Positions 6,958 through 12,606 of a stretch of 12,606 nucleotides of DNA are shown here, piece by piece. The notes below the pieces were generated by a model, which worked only from the letters and a program-made list of their open reading frames with translations, was not told the DNA's origin and ran no database searches. Source of the DNA: an uncultured Anaerolineae bacterium (GTDB lineage Bacteria; Chloroflexota; Anaerolineae; Anaerolineales; UBA11858). Location of the stretch: the NCBI GenBank assembly GCA_937893815.1, contig CALCSH010000254.1, positions 1 to 12,606 on the forward strand, read 5' to 3'. The stretch's first letter is position 1. Each line of letters begins with the position of its first letter. Made by a program: the position numbers and the translations under genes.

Positions 6958-7002
6958 AAAATGGGTATGGATAGGCCACATCGGCTTATCCATACCCATT
7001 TT
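6958..7002. terminator. Bidirectional intrinsic terminator between convergent kinases
   Basis: AAAATGGGTATGGATA at 6958-6973 pairs perfectly with TATCCATACCCATTTT at 6987-7002. The stem can extend by four more pairs (one G-T) to leave a five-base loop at 6978-6982. Its A-rich left flank and T-rich right flank give a T tract in both directions; the minus-strand version continues as a longer T run and is the better one. It sits 27 bases beyond the stop of the minus-strand kinase at 7030. Confidence 0.75.
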
Positions 7003-7029
7003 CTGAATCCCTCGCTTTTCGGGGAAATA

Positions 7030-8949
7030 TCAATGTGGAGTCGTTATTTGCTCGATGGGGAGAACCACCGTAAAGGAAGAGCCTTCGCCTTCCACAGAAT
7101 CCACCCAAACCCGGCCCTGATGATTTTCCACAATCGATTTGACAATCGCTAATCCCAGCCCGCTGCCGGAGATATTCTCGACAACATTACTAGCGCGATA
7201 GAATTTTTCAAAGATATGCGGGCGATCTGCTGCGGGAATGCCACAACCATTATCCAGAACGCATAGAAGAACCTGCTCGTTTTCTTCCTTGGCGCTGATA
7301 GAAATTTTACCGCCCTGAGGTGTATAACGAATGGCATTGCCCAACAGATTATCAATCACCTGGCGCAAACGCACAGAATCGCCGAAAATATTGGGTAAAT
7401 GCGGCATAATATTGACTTCGAGTGTCAGTTCTTTTTCTAGAAGTCGGCCCTTCAAATTCTCCAACGAAAACTGAATCAAATTTCCAATGGAAAGGGAAAC
7501 TTTACGCTCATTAAAACCTGCCTCGATACGTCCCAAATCGAGCAGGTCGTTGATGAGTTCTGTGATATTGCGCACACTGGTCTGCACGCGCTGAATGAAG
7601 TTTCGCTGTCGCTCATTAATCGGGCCGACTCGCTCCAGCAATTCAACATAGCCCAATATCGCCGTTAGTGGCGAACGTAAGTCATGCGAAACTGTGCTGA
7701 CAAAATCACTCTTGATGCGATCCAGTTCTTTAAAATAGGTAATATCATGCAGGGTAATCGTCATCCCAACCCCGGGGATGGTATTCAATTGAGCATTGAC
7801 GACGCTTTCGCCATCAATTTCCAGTTCGGTGCGATAAGGAAAAGTCTCATGACCATCTTTTATCAGGGCTAATAACTGGTCGTGCGAAAAGCACTCCGCC
7901 GCCGGACACGGGTATTTCAATTGTTTTGGGATTTTAAACATGGCACATGCCATACGATTCGCTAAAATTACCTGCCCGTCGGCATCTACAACGATTACAC
8001 CATCTTCAATCCGCGTCAGAATGGATTCAAGTTTTTTGCGCTCCACTTCAGTACTTTCAAAAAGGCGCGCATTCTCAATCGCAATGGAGGCATAATCAGC
8101 CAATGCAGAAACCATAGTGATATGTTGTCCGTGGAAAGAGCTTTGTTGTTGGCGATTATCCACCCCCAAAACGCCAATTACTCGATCTTTAACTTTTAGC
8201 GGCACATAAAGCAAGTTCGTGACAAGATAGGATGTCTTAATTTTCTGGGGTGATTTTTCATCCAGTAAAACCGGCTTGCCTGTACGCACAACTTCTCCGG
8301 CGAGTGTGTCACTTATCGGTATACGAAAGGTGCTGACCAGATCATCTTTTAGATTACGGGCTGCGCGCATATAAAGCTCCCCCGTCGCCTCATCCAAAAT
8401 CAGCAGGCTGCCCTCTTCTGCGCCGGTAATCTCTACAGCAGTATCAACAACAATTTTTAGAATTTCCTCAAGATCCAGGGAGGCAGTCAGGGAACGGCCA
8501 ACATTCCCCAATGTTTCAAGCACGTTCACGCGACGGCGCAAAATATCAGTATTGCGACGGGTTCGATCTTTTACCCAGTTCTGAATACGTTCGCGACGTT
8601 GTAAGCCGCGCTGTACTGCATCCAGAATGGCATCAGGCTTCAATGGCGGTGATAGAAAATCTGAAATGCCCGCTCGAAGAGCATTGAGTTCTAGCTGGCG
8701 TTCATCAGCACTGGCAATTAATATCAGTGGAAGCGCAGGAAAAGTTTCGGTTAATTCAATCGCCGAGCGAAACCCGACCAACTCGCTTTCAACGATCACC
8801 AAATCCACGGATGAGGAGCGAATCATTGCCTTTGCCGCTATGAATTCGCCAACCTGTGTCACCTGATAACCGGCGGGCGCCAATACGCCTCTCTCTAGCA
8901 AATCTCCGGTTTGTTTATTCGCAATGATGAGAAGAGTTGTGTTATTCAT
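7030..8949 (-). CDS. REC-GAF-PAS sensor histidine kinase with degenerate receiver
   Basis: This 639-residue soluble protein contains an N-terminal receiver-like domain (about 5-118), a charged helical linker (119-150), GAF (about 155-297, ending DYASIAIENARLF), PAS (about 304-408, with IEDGVIVVDADGQVILAN), HisKA (about 411-478) and HATPase_c (about 520-632). The kinase core looks complete: VSHDLRSPLTAI with His422, N box NLLGNAIRYTP with Asn538, DNGCGIP (566-572) and GSGLGLAI (595-602). The receiver is not canonical: the acidic pair after strand 1 is replaced by Ala-Asn (LLIIANK), the phosphoacceptor position holds Glu54 (LVIVESEL), and the conserved Lys near residue 102 is Pro (DFLSPPLKPD). 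It therefore probably acts as a protein-interaction or locked domain, not a phosphorelay receiver. The gene starts 11 bases after the stop of the REC-GAF gene, indicating one operon driven from upstream of 10148. A strong hairpin follows its stop. No cognate DNA-binding regulator is present in the window. Confidence 0.9.
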   Translation of the reverse strand: MNNTTLLIIANKQTGDLLERGVLAPAGYQVTQVGEFIAAKAMIRSSSVDLVIVESELVGFRSAIELTETFPALPLILIASADERQLELNALRAGISDFLSPPLKPDAILDAVQRGLQRRERIQNWVKDRTRRNTDILRRRVNVLETLGNVGRSLTASLDLEEILKIVVDTAVEITGAEEGSLLILDEATGELYMRAARNLKDDLVSTFRIPISDTLAGEVVRTGKPVLLDEKSPQKIKTSYLVTNLLYVPLKVKDRVIGVLGVDNRQQQSSFHGQHITMVSALADYASIAIENARLFESTEVERKKLESILTRIEDGVIVVDADGQVILANRMACAMFKIPKQLKYPCPAAECFSHDQLLALIKDGHETFPYRTELEIDGESVVNAQLNTIPGVGMTITLHDITYFKELDRIKSDFVSTVSHDLRSPLTAILGYVELLERVGPINERQRNFIQRVQTSVRNITELINDLLDLGRIEAGFNERKVSLSIGNLIQFSLENLKGRLLEKELTLEVNIMPHLPNIFGDSVRLRQVIDNLLGNAIRYTPQGGKISISAKEENEQVLLCVLDNGCGIPAADRPHIFEKFYRASNVVENISGSGLGLAIVKSIVENHQGRVWVDSVEGEGSSFTVVLPIEQITTPH

Positions 8950-8960
8950 ACAAGAAGAGT

Positions 8961-10148
8961 TTACGACCCAACTTCCCTCGCTCGCGTAGAATCACGCAAT
9001 GCTTTTTTGATATGTTCGAGATTCGTGCGGATATTTTGTATCGCCCTGCGCTGCTGGGCGATCAGATTGGCATCGGTTGCCATAATAACTGCCAGATGCT
9101 TTTCGATTTCCAGAATGGAGCGCTGGCATTCTTCACCGTTACCAGCCAGCATATTTCCGTTCTGACCAGAAACATCCACAACAGGTTGCGAAGAACGCGC
9201 CCGCTGTTCAACAACCTGAAACAAGCGCGCATTCATTAGCGAGATCGATGCATAATCCGACAACGCTTCCAACATGGCTTGATTGCCATCATCGAAAGGC
9301 AATGCTTTTTCACGCATAACGACCAATATACCAACGACTTCTTCCTGAGCTTTTACGGGAACTACCAGCGCCGATTTCCCCAAACGCGCAGCTTTAAAAT
9401 TTTCCAATGCCGACCCATGGATGGAGAGCGTTTCGCCAGATAATGCGACCAAAGAACTAATCCCATCATCCCAAGGCTGGCCGATTTCGATGCCTTTATA
9501 ATTCGGCAAATTTCGATACGCCATCAAAGCGAAATTTTTACTATTCCCCATGCGCAAATGAAGCCAGCCGCGGTCAGCTTCAGTGACAAATACAGCACCT
9601 TCTACCATGCGGTCAAATAACGTCCGCTGGTCAGTCACCGAAGTCACGGATTTACCAATGCTGAATATGGTTGTCAGGTCGCGCACCCGGCGCTGGAGTT
9701 CACGATTCGTTTGCGCAAGCTTCTCGGTAAGTCGTTCTCGCTCACGCCGCGCCCTCACCTGTTGAAGCGAGCGCTCCACTGCAGAAACCACCTCGGCTTC
9801 GCGCAGCGGCCACTTCAAATAATCAGTCGCCCCCAACCGGAAAGCCTGAATCACATCGGCTTCTTGCCCGTCTTCTGCTAAAACAATCGTCGGTACAGCC
9901 ACTCCTTGCGAAGATAATGCCACCAACAAATCTTTGCCACTCAATCCCGGCAAATTCATATTCACGAGCACCACATCGGGCGAAAAACGAGCCGCTTCCT
10001 GAATGGCTTGCGATGCATTCTCAGCCACTTTGACGCGATAACCCATCGGCCCCAGCGCCTGACGAGCAATTAAATCACTGACCCTGGGATCATTTTCAAC
10101 AATTAGAATGCGTTCAGCCGATGTACTCATACTCCAATATAATAGCAT
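8961..10148 (-). CDS. REC-GAF signalling protein with non-phosphorylatable-type receiver
   Basis: This 395-residue protein has a receiver domain (about 13-130), a coiled-coil linker (131-160), a GAF domain (about 165-312, ending DYASISLMNARLF), and a helical tail (340-385, EIEKHL...NIRTNLEHIKKAL). It has no kinase, DNA-binding or enzymatic output domain. The receiver keeps the acidic pocket (LIVENDP: Glu18, Asp20) and the LPGLSG loop. However, Asn63 replaces the phosphoacceptor Asp (VVLVNMNLPG), Ala91 replaces the conserved Thr/Ser, and Trp113 occupies the conserved Lys position (DYLKWP). It should thus be a pseudo-receiver signalling through binding, perhaps to the kinase encoded 11 bases downstream. 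Start choice is uncertain: ATG 10148 gives MLLYWSM, while ATG 10130 gives the more typical MSTSAERILIVEND but its GGAG is only one base away. A good promoter lies just upstream. Confidence 0.85.
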   Translation of the reverse strand: MLLYWSMSTSAERILIVENDPRVSDLIARQALGPMGYRVKVAENASQAIQEAARFSPDVVLVNMNLPGLSGKDLLVALSSQGVAVPTIVLAEDGQEADVIQAFRLGATDYLKWPLREAEVVSAVERSLQQVRARRERERLTEKLAQTNRELQRRVRDLTTIFSIGKSVTSVTDQRTLFDRMVEGAVFVTEADRGWLHLRMGNSKNFALMAYRNLPNYKGIEIGQPWDDGISSLVALSGETLSIHGSALENFKAARLGKSALVVPVKAQEEVVGILVVMREKALPFDDGNQAMLEALSDYASISLMNARLFQVVEQRARSSQPVVDVSGQNGNMLAGNGEECQRSILEIEKHLAVIMATDANLIAQQRRAIQNIRTNLEHIKKALRDSTRAREVGS

Positions 10149-10173
10149 GGTTCATAAAAAATCGGGGGAAGTT

Positions 10174-10202
10174 ATTTTAGCACTTTAGCACTACACTGGC
10201 AA
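10174..10202 (-). promoter_or_regulatory. Sigma-70-like promoter for the sensory operon, with tandem octamer
   Basis: Read on the minus strand, TTGCCA (10202-10197) is followed after exactly 17 bases by TAAAAT (10179-10174); each box matches consensus at five of six positions. Transcription would begin near 10167, about 20-40 bases before the candidate starts. On the + strand the octamer TTTAGCAC occurs twice in tandem at 10176-10191, covering the -10 and most of the spacer, a suitable place for an operator. Confidence 0.6.
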
Positions 10203-10203
10203 A

Positions 10204-10393
10204 ACTTGCGCTCTTCGGGAATGCTCCTGGTAATTATCCGCAATACGAAGCGACTCACGGCAATTATTCGAGCCCAAAGCTTAGAGTTCAATAAATCTTT
10301 GCCAAAAACGCTTGACGTAAGATGCCCGCAGCACATAGAATCAATTAATCATAATGTTCGATGCAAATTGCAGAAATAAGGACTTGCGCTCTT
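10204..10393 (+). repeat. 12-base direct repeat in the divergent promoter region
   Basis: ACTTGCGCTCTT occurs at 10204-10215 and again at 10382-10393, identical over 12 bases, 178 bases apart. The first copy abuts the -35 box of the minus-strand promoter; the second lies in the leader of the protease gene. A shared regulator site is possible; chance is unlikely but not excluded for two copies in some 300 bases. Confidence 0.5.
10312..10341 (+). promoter_or_regulatory. Sigma-70-like promoter for the HtrA-type protease gene
   Basis: TTGACG at 10312-10317 and TAGAAT at 10336-10341 are separated by 18 bases, and each matches consensus at five of six positions. Initiation near 10348 would leave a leader of about 110 bases before ATG 10457. 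Confidence 0.55.
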
Positions 10394-10456
10394 TTTTTGG
10401 ATAATCTCCGTCTGAACTGCAAAAGCCCAAATCGAGTAGAAATAGGAAGTTCAACC

Positions 10457-11638
10457 ATGAACAAATTAACCCAGACGCTGGTCGCCATCGTCGTCGTACT
10501 TTCAATGCTCTCCGCAGCCTGCGTTGTTACAGGCAATGTATCGACCGATACCGAGCCCGAAAAAACGGTCGAAGTGCTCGAGCCTACCCTTGAAGTTGTA
10601 AGCCCCCCCGCGCCTGCACTTGATCTACACACGCAAGAAGAACTGCTCACATCGCTTTATCAACAGGTAAACCCCGGTGTTGTAGCGATTCACGTACTCT
10701 CTTCGGATAGCACTGGCGGCGCTTCACTCGGTTCGGGTTTTGTTATGGACATGGCAGGGCATATCATCACCAATTATCATGTGGTTCAATCGGCAGCCGA
10801 GTTGGAAGTCGATTTTCCTTCTGGATATAAAACCCGCGCAGAAATTTTGGGGACAGATTCCGATTCAGATATCGCGGTGCTCAAAGTGGATGTTCCCGCC
10901 GAGGAGTTGGTACCAATTTCACTGGGCGATTCGGATCAGCTCATGGTGGGGCAGACCGTGGTGGCAATTGGAAACCCCCACGGATTGTATGGCACAATGA
11001 CCACAGGTGTACTCTCCTCCCTGGGGCGCACCATGCAATCCCTGCATGAAGCGCCAGGCGGCGCTTATTTCACCGCAGGCGGCATCATCCAGACCGACGC
11101 CGCCATCAACCCCGGCAACTCGGGCGGCCCGCTGCTCAACCTGGATGGCGAGATCATTGGCGTTAATGTCGCCATTCAAAGCTCTACCTTTGACAGTTCT
11201 GGGCAGCCTGTCAACTCTGGTATTGGCTTCACCATTCCGATCAACATCGTCAAACGTGTGGTCCCCTTTCTGATTTCTGATGGGCACTATAATTACCCCT
11301 ATATTGGTATTGGCAGTTTGCCTGGCGGTGATTTAACCCTCACGCAGCAAGAGGCTTTAGGACTACCGCAATCCACCGGGGTATATATTCTCGAAGTTAC
11401 CAGCGGCAGTCCAGCCGAGACCGCGGGGTTGCGCGGCGGCTCATCTGATAGCGGCATGACTTATCTCCCTAGCGGAGGTGACCTGATCATTGCCATTGAC
11501 GATGCCGATGTACGCAACTTCAACGACCTGATATCTTATATCTCCATGCATAAAAGCCCCGGAGATGATGTTGTGCTGACCATTTTGCGGGCGGGATCAG
11601 AAATTCAGGTAGACCTCACTTTGGGTGAACGTCCATAA
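10457..11638 (+). CDS. HtrA/DegP-type serine protease, lipoprotein, one PDZ domain
   Basis: I chose ATG 10457 because AGGAAG at 10444-10449 lies seven bases upstream and the protein then begins with a lipoprotein signal peptide: MNK, a hydrophobic stretch to residue 20, and a lipobox-like LSAAC with Cys22. A Pro/Glu-rich linker follows (about 30-57). The trypsin-like S1C domain spans about 60-275 with His108 (ITNYHVV), Asp138 (SDSDIAVL) and Ser222 (INPGNSGGPL), a complete triad. One PDZ domain (about 280-390) includes the GVYILEV and ETAGLRGG segments and the GDDVVLTILRAG end. HtrA proteases degrade or refold damaged proteins outside the cytoplasm; the lipobox predicts tethering to the outer face of the membrane. 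At 393 residues it fits single-PDZ members. Divergent to the sensory operon; a strong terminator follows 14 bases after the stop. The choice between DegP, DegQ and DegS-like names cannot be made. Confidence 0.9.
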   Translation: MNKLTQTLVAIVVVLSMLSAACVVTGNVSTDTEPEKTVEVLEPTLEVVSPPAPALDLHTQEELLTSLYQQVNPGVVAIHVLSSDSTGGASLGSGFVMDMAGHIITNYHVVQSAAELEVDFPSGYKTRAEILGTDSDSDIAVLKVDVPAEELVPISLGDSDQLMVGQTVVAIGNPHGLYGTMTTGVLSSLGRTMQSLHEAPGGAYFTAGGIIQTDAAINPGNSGGPLLNLDGEIIGVNVAIQSSTFDSSGQPVNSGIGFTIPINIVKRVVPFLISDGHYNYPYIGIGSLPGGDLTLTQQEALGLPQSTGVYILEVTSGSPAETAGLRGGSSDSGMTYLPSGGDLIIAIDDADVRNFNDLISYISMHKSPGDDVVLTILRAGSEIQVDLTLGERP

Positions 11639-11652
11639 ACCCCCAGTTCATT

Positions 11653-11691
11653 AAAAAAGGAGTGGCAGTCAATGACTGCCACTCCTTTTTT
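11653..11691. terminator. Strong bidirectional intrinsic terminator
   Basis: An 18-bp perfect stem, 11653-11670 with 11674-11691, encloses the loop AAT. The G+C core is GGAGTGGCAGTC, flanked by six A on the left and at least seven T on the right, so it ends transcription in both directions. It begins 14 bases after the protease stop and lies 7 bases beyond the stop of the convergent transglycosylase gene. Confidence 0.9.
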
Positions 11692-11698
11692 TATATTT

Positions 11699-12606
11699 TT
11701 AAGGCGTGCGATCATAAAGCCGCCGGTAAATTGAGAAAATTTCGTATACCCCTTTGATATACCGGCGCGTCTCATCAAAACGAACCACTTCCAGGAACAA
11801 ATCGGGGTCGTCTCCGGCAAGCGATTTCCAAACGGCAGCATTCCCGGGACCACCATTATACGCCGCCAGCGCAACATACAAATCGCCGTCAAAGTACTCG
11901 CGTTGTGTGCCGAGATAATCCGCCCCAAAAGCAATACTGACCTGTGGGCGGTACAGATCCTCATCGCTATATTCGGGCGGCCAGCCCTTTCGTTCGGCAA
12001 TCGCGGCGCCTGTGCTGGGGATAATTTGCATCAATCCGCGCGCCCCAGCCGACGATTGTACCCAACCGGCAAACAGGCTCTCCTGACGAACAACGCTGAA
12101 CAAAAACAGGGGATGCAGATGATTTTCCTGCGCCGCAGGGACAACTAATTCGCGGTAGTAACTGCCAAAACGTACATGATTAAAATAGATCGGAGCGTTC
12201 ATTGTGGCGGCATCGTCCATCTGGTTGAGATCCAGTACATCGCGGGCCGCAAATATGGCCGTGCGATAGAAACCCAAATCGAGTAGATAATTGACCAGGC
12301 GGTAATTATCCATCGGATTGGTGCGCACTCCCTGCCACAACGACTCAAACTCCAGACGAGCGTCATCAACCAAACCCAAATACCAAAACTCGGTTCCGCG
12401 TATCATGCGCGCATCGGACATTAATGGTGATGGATCATTGATCTCGACATCGGTCGGGATAGCAAAGACTTCACGCATCCACGCTTCGGCTTCAACGCGC
12501 TCGTGGGCCAGGTCGTAGCCTAAATCGTAAACCAGGGGTGGAGCGAACGGTTCGCGCCCCAACAGAAAATCGCGGGCGCGTTCGCTATAGTAGCCGGTGG
12601 GGTCGG
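11699..12606 (-). CDS. Slt-type lytic murein transglycosylase (N-terminus outside window)
   Basis: The minus-strand frame is open from the window's right edge to TAA at 11701-11699, so about 301 C-terminal codons are present; a TTG at 12562 lies in frame but upstream codons (reading ...GYYSERARDFL) continue the protein. The C-terminal ~150 residues form an SLT domain of the Slt70 family: SVVRQESLF with the catalytic Glu encoded at 12080-12082, SSAGARGLMQIIPSTG, a DLYRP helix, ALAAYNGGPGNA, and RRYIKGVYEIFSIYRRLY. The upstream part is helical, in keeping with the alpha-superhelical region of Slt-like enzymes. These enzymes cleave the MurNAc-GlcNAc bond of peptidoglycan to form 1,6-anhydroMurNAc ends during wall turnover. 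The signal peptide, if any, is not visible. Convergent with the protease gene and sharing its terminator. Confidence 0.88.
   Translation of the reverse strand, partial: DPTGYYSERARDFLLGREPFAPPLVYDLGYDLAHERVEAEAWMREVFAIPTDVEINDPSPLMSDARMIRGTEFWYLGLVDDARLEFESLWQGVRTNPMDNYRLVNYLLDLGFYRTAIFAARDVLDLNQMDDAATMNAPIYFNHVRFGSYYRELVVPAAQENHLHPLFLFSVVRQESLFAGWVQSSAGARGLMQIIPSTGAAIAERKGWPPEYSDEDLYRPQVSIAFGADYLGTQREYFDGDLYVALAAYNGGPGNAAVWKSLAGDDPDLFLEVVRFDETRRYIKGVYEIFSIYRRLYDRTP

Larger units (their letters stand above)
6666..7029. other. Intergenic gap between convergent kinase genes, with two strong hairpins
   Basis: These 364 bases contain no credible gene. They hold a 15-bp perfect hairpin (6862-6899) and a terminator-like hairpin (6958-7002), both listed separately, plus minor stems such as GCAAT/ATTGC at 6690-6702 and GGGGT/ACCCC at 6671-6687. 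A weak promoter-like pair, TTGACC at 6772-6777 and TATCTG at 6795-6800, lies ahead of the first large hairpin. The length and structure leave room for a small RNA, but nothing proves one. Confidence 0.5.
10149..10456. other. Divergent regulatory region between sensory operon and HtrA gene
   Basis: About 308 bases separate the divergent starts of the REC-GAF gene and the HtrA-type protease. It holds one promoter-like site per direction, a tandem octamer within the minus-strand promoter and a 12-base direct repeat (ACTTGCGCTCTT at 10204-10215 and 10382-10393). An in-frame ATG at 10361 extends the protease frame upstream, but the encoded 32 residues resemble no signal peptide and I treat that part as leader. 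Confidence 0.6.

Noticed and set aside
8911..9239. Open frames on the + strand opposite the kinase and REC-GAF genes
   Set aside because: They are antisense to well-conserved domains, lack motifs and ribosome binding sites, and are best explained as shadows.
10383..10403. Second promoter-like pair TTGCGC and GATAAT ahead of the protease gene
   Set aside because: The boxes are only about 10 bases apart, too close for a sigma-70 promoter.
10361..10456. Upstream ATG extending the HtrA protein by 32 residues
   Set aside because: It has no ribosome binding site and would bury the lipoprotein signal peptide, whereas ATG 10457 has AGGAAG at proper spacing and begins MNK plus a hydrophobic stretch.
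1..12606. tRNA, rRNA, CRISPR array, riboswitch or prophage genes
   Set aside because: I looked for cloverleaf ends, regular spaced repeats and phage or Cas protein motifs and saw none. The repeats found are single palindromes, not arrays.

Overview
The window reads as an ordinary chromosomal segment of a free-living bacterium, most likely a member of the Chloroflexota (Anaerolineae-like). That assignment is an inference from gene types: soluble GAF-rich histidine kinases, a small SCP2-domain protein, a lipoprotein-type HtrA protease and an Slt-type transglycosylase. There is no 16S or other taxonomic marker to prove it. Coding is dense. GC is moderate in most genes (about 60% in a sampled stretch of the first histidine kinase) but falls to about 22% in the 3' half of one membrane-protein gene.

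Left block, + strand (1-3931): the C-terminal end of an L-asparaginase II family protein, an endonuclease III-type DNA glycosylase/AP lyase with intact catalytic and [4Fe-4S] residues, and two large multi-pass membrane proteins. The first membrane protein starts inside the stop codon of the endonuclease gene (ATGA overlap). The two are paralogous over their first ~130-140 residues and diverge afterwards; the second carries features of GT-C (GT87-like) glycosyltransferases.

Repeat island (3932-4386): no gene. A MITE-like element of about 113 bp, with 14-bp terminal inverted repeats and a perfect 24-bp central hairpin, lies inside an older, degenerate palindromic repeat of the ACCACGAAGACACGAAG type. 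Removing it restores a continuous palindrome.

Sensory block (4387-10148): an SCP2-like lipid-binding-fold gene is followed by a soluble GAF-GAF-HisKA-HATPase histidine kinase on the + strand. Convergent to it is a two-gene minus-strand operon: a REC-GAF protein and a REC-GAF-PAS-HisKA-HATPase kinase. Both receiver domains of the operon lack the phospho-accepting aspartate (Asn in one, Glu in the other), and the + strand kinase has Ile at the H-box position normally held by Thr/Asn. The window contains three sensor proteins and no DNA-binding response regulator. The two convergent kinase units are separated by a 364-base gap holding two strong hairpins, one a probable bidirectional terminator.

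Right block (10149-12606): a divergent promoter region separates the sensory operon from a lipoprotein-type HtrA/DegP serine protease with one PDZ domain. A strong bidirectional terminator separates that gene from a convergent, truncated-by-the-window Slt-type lytic transglycosylase. The right side is therefore rich in envelope maintenance functions next to the sensory genes; a regulatory link between them is possible but not shown.
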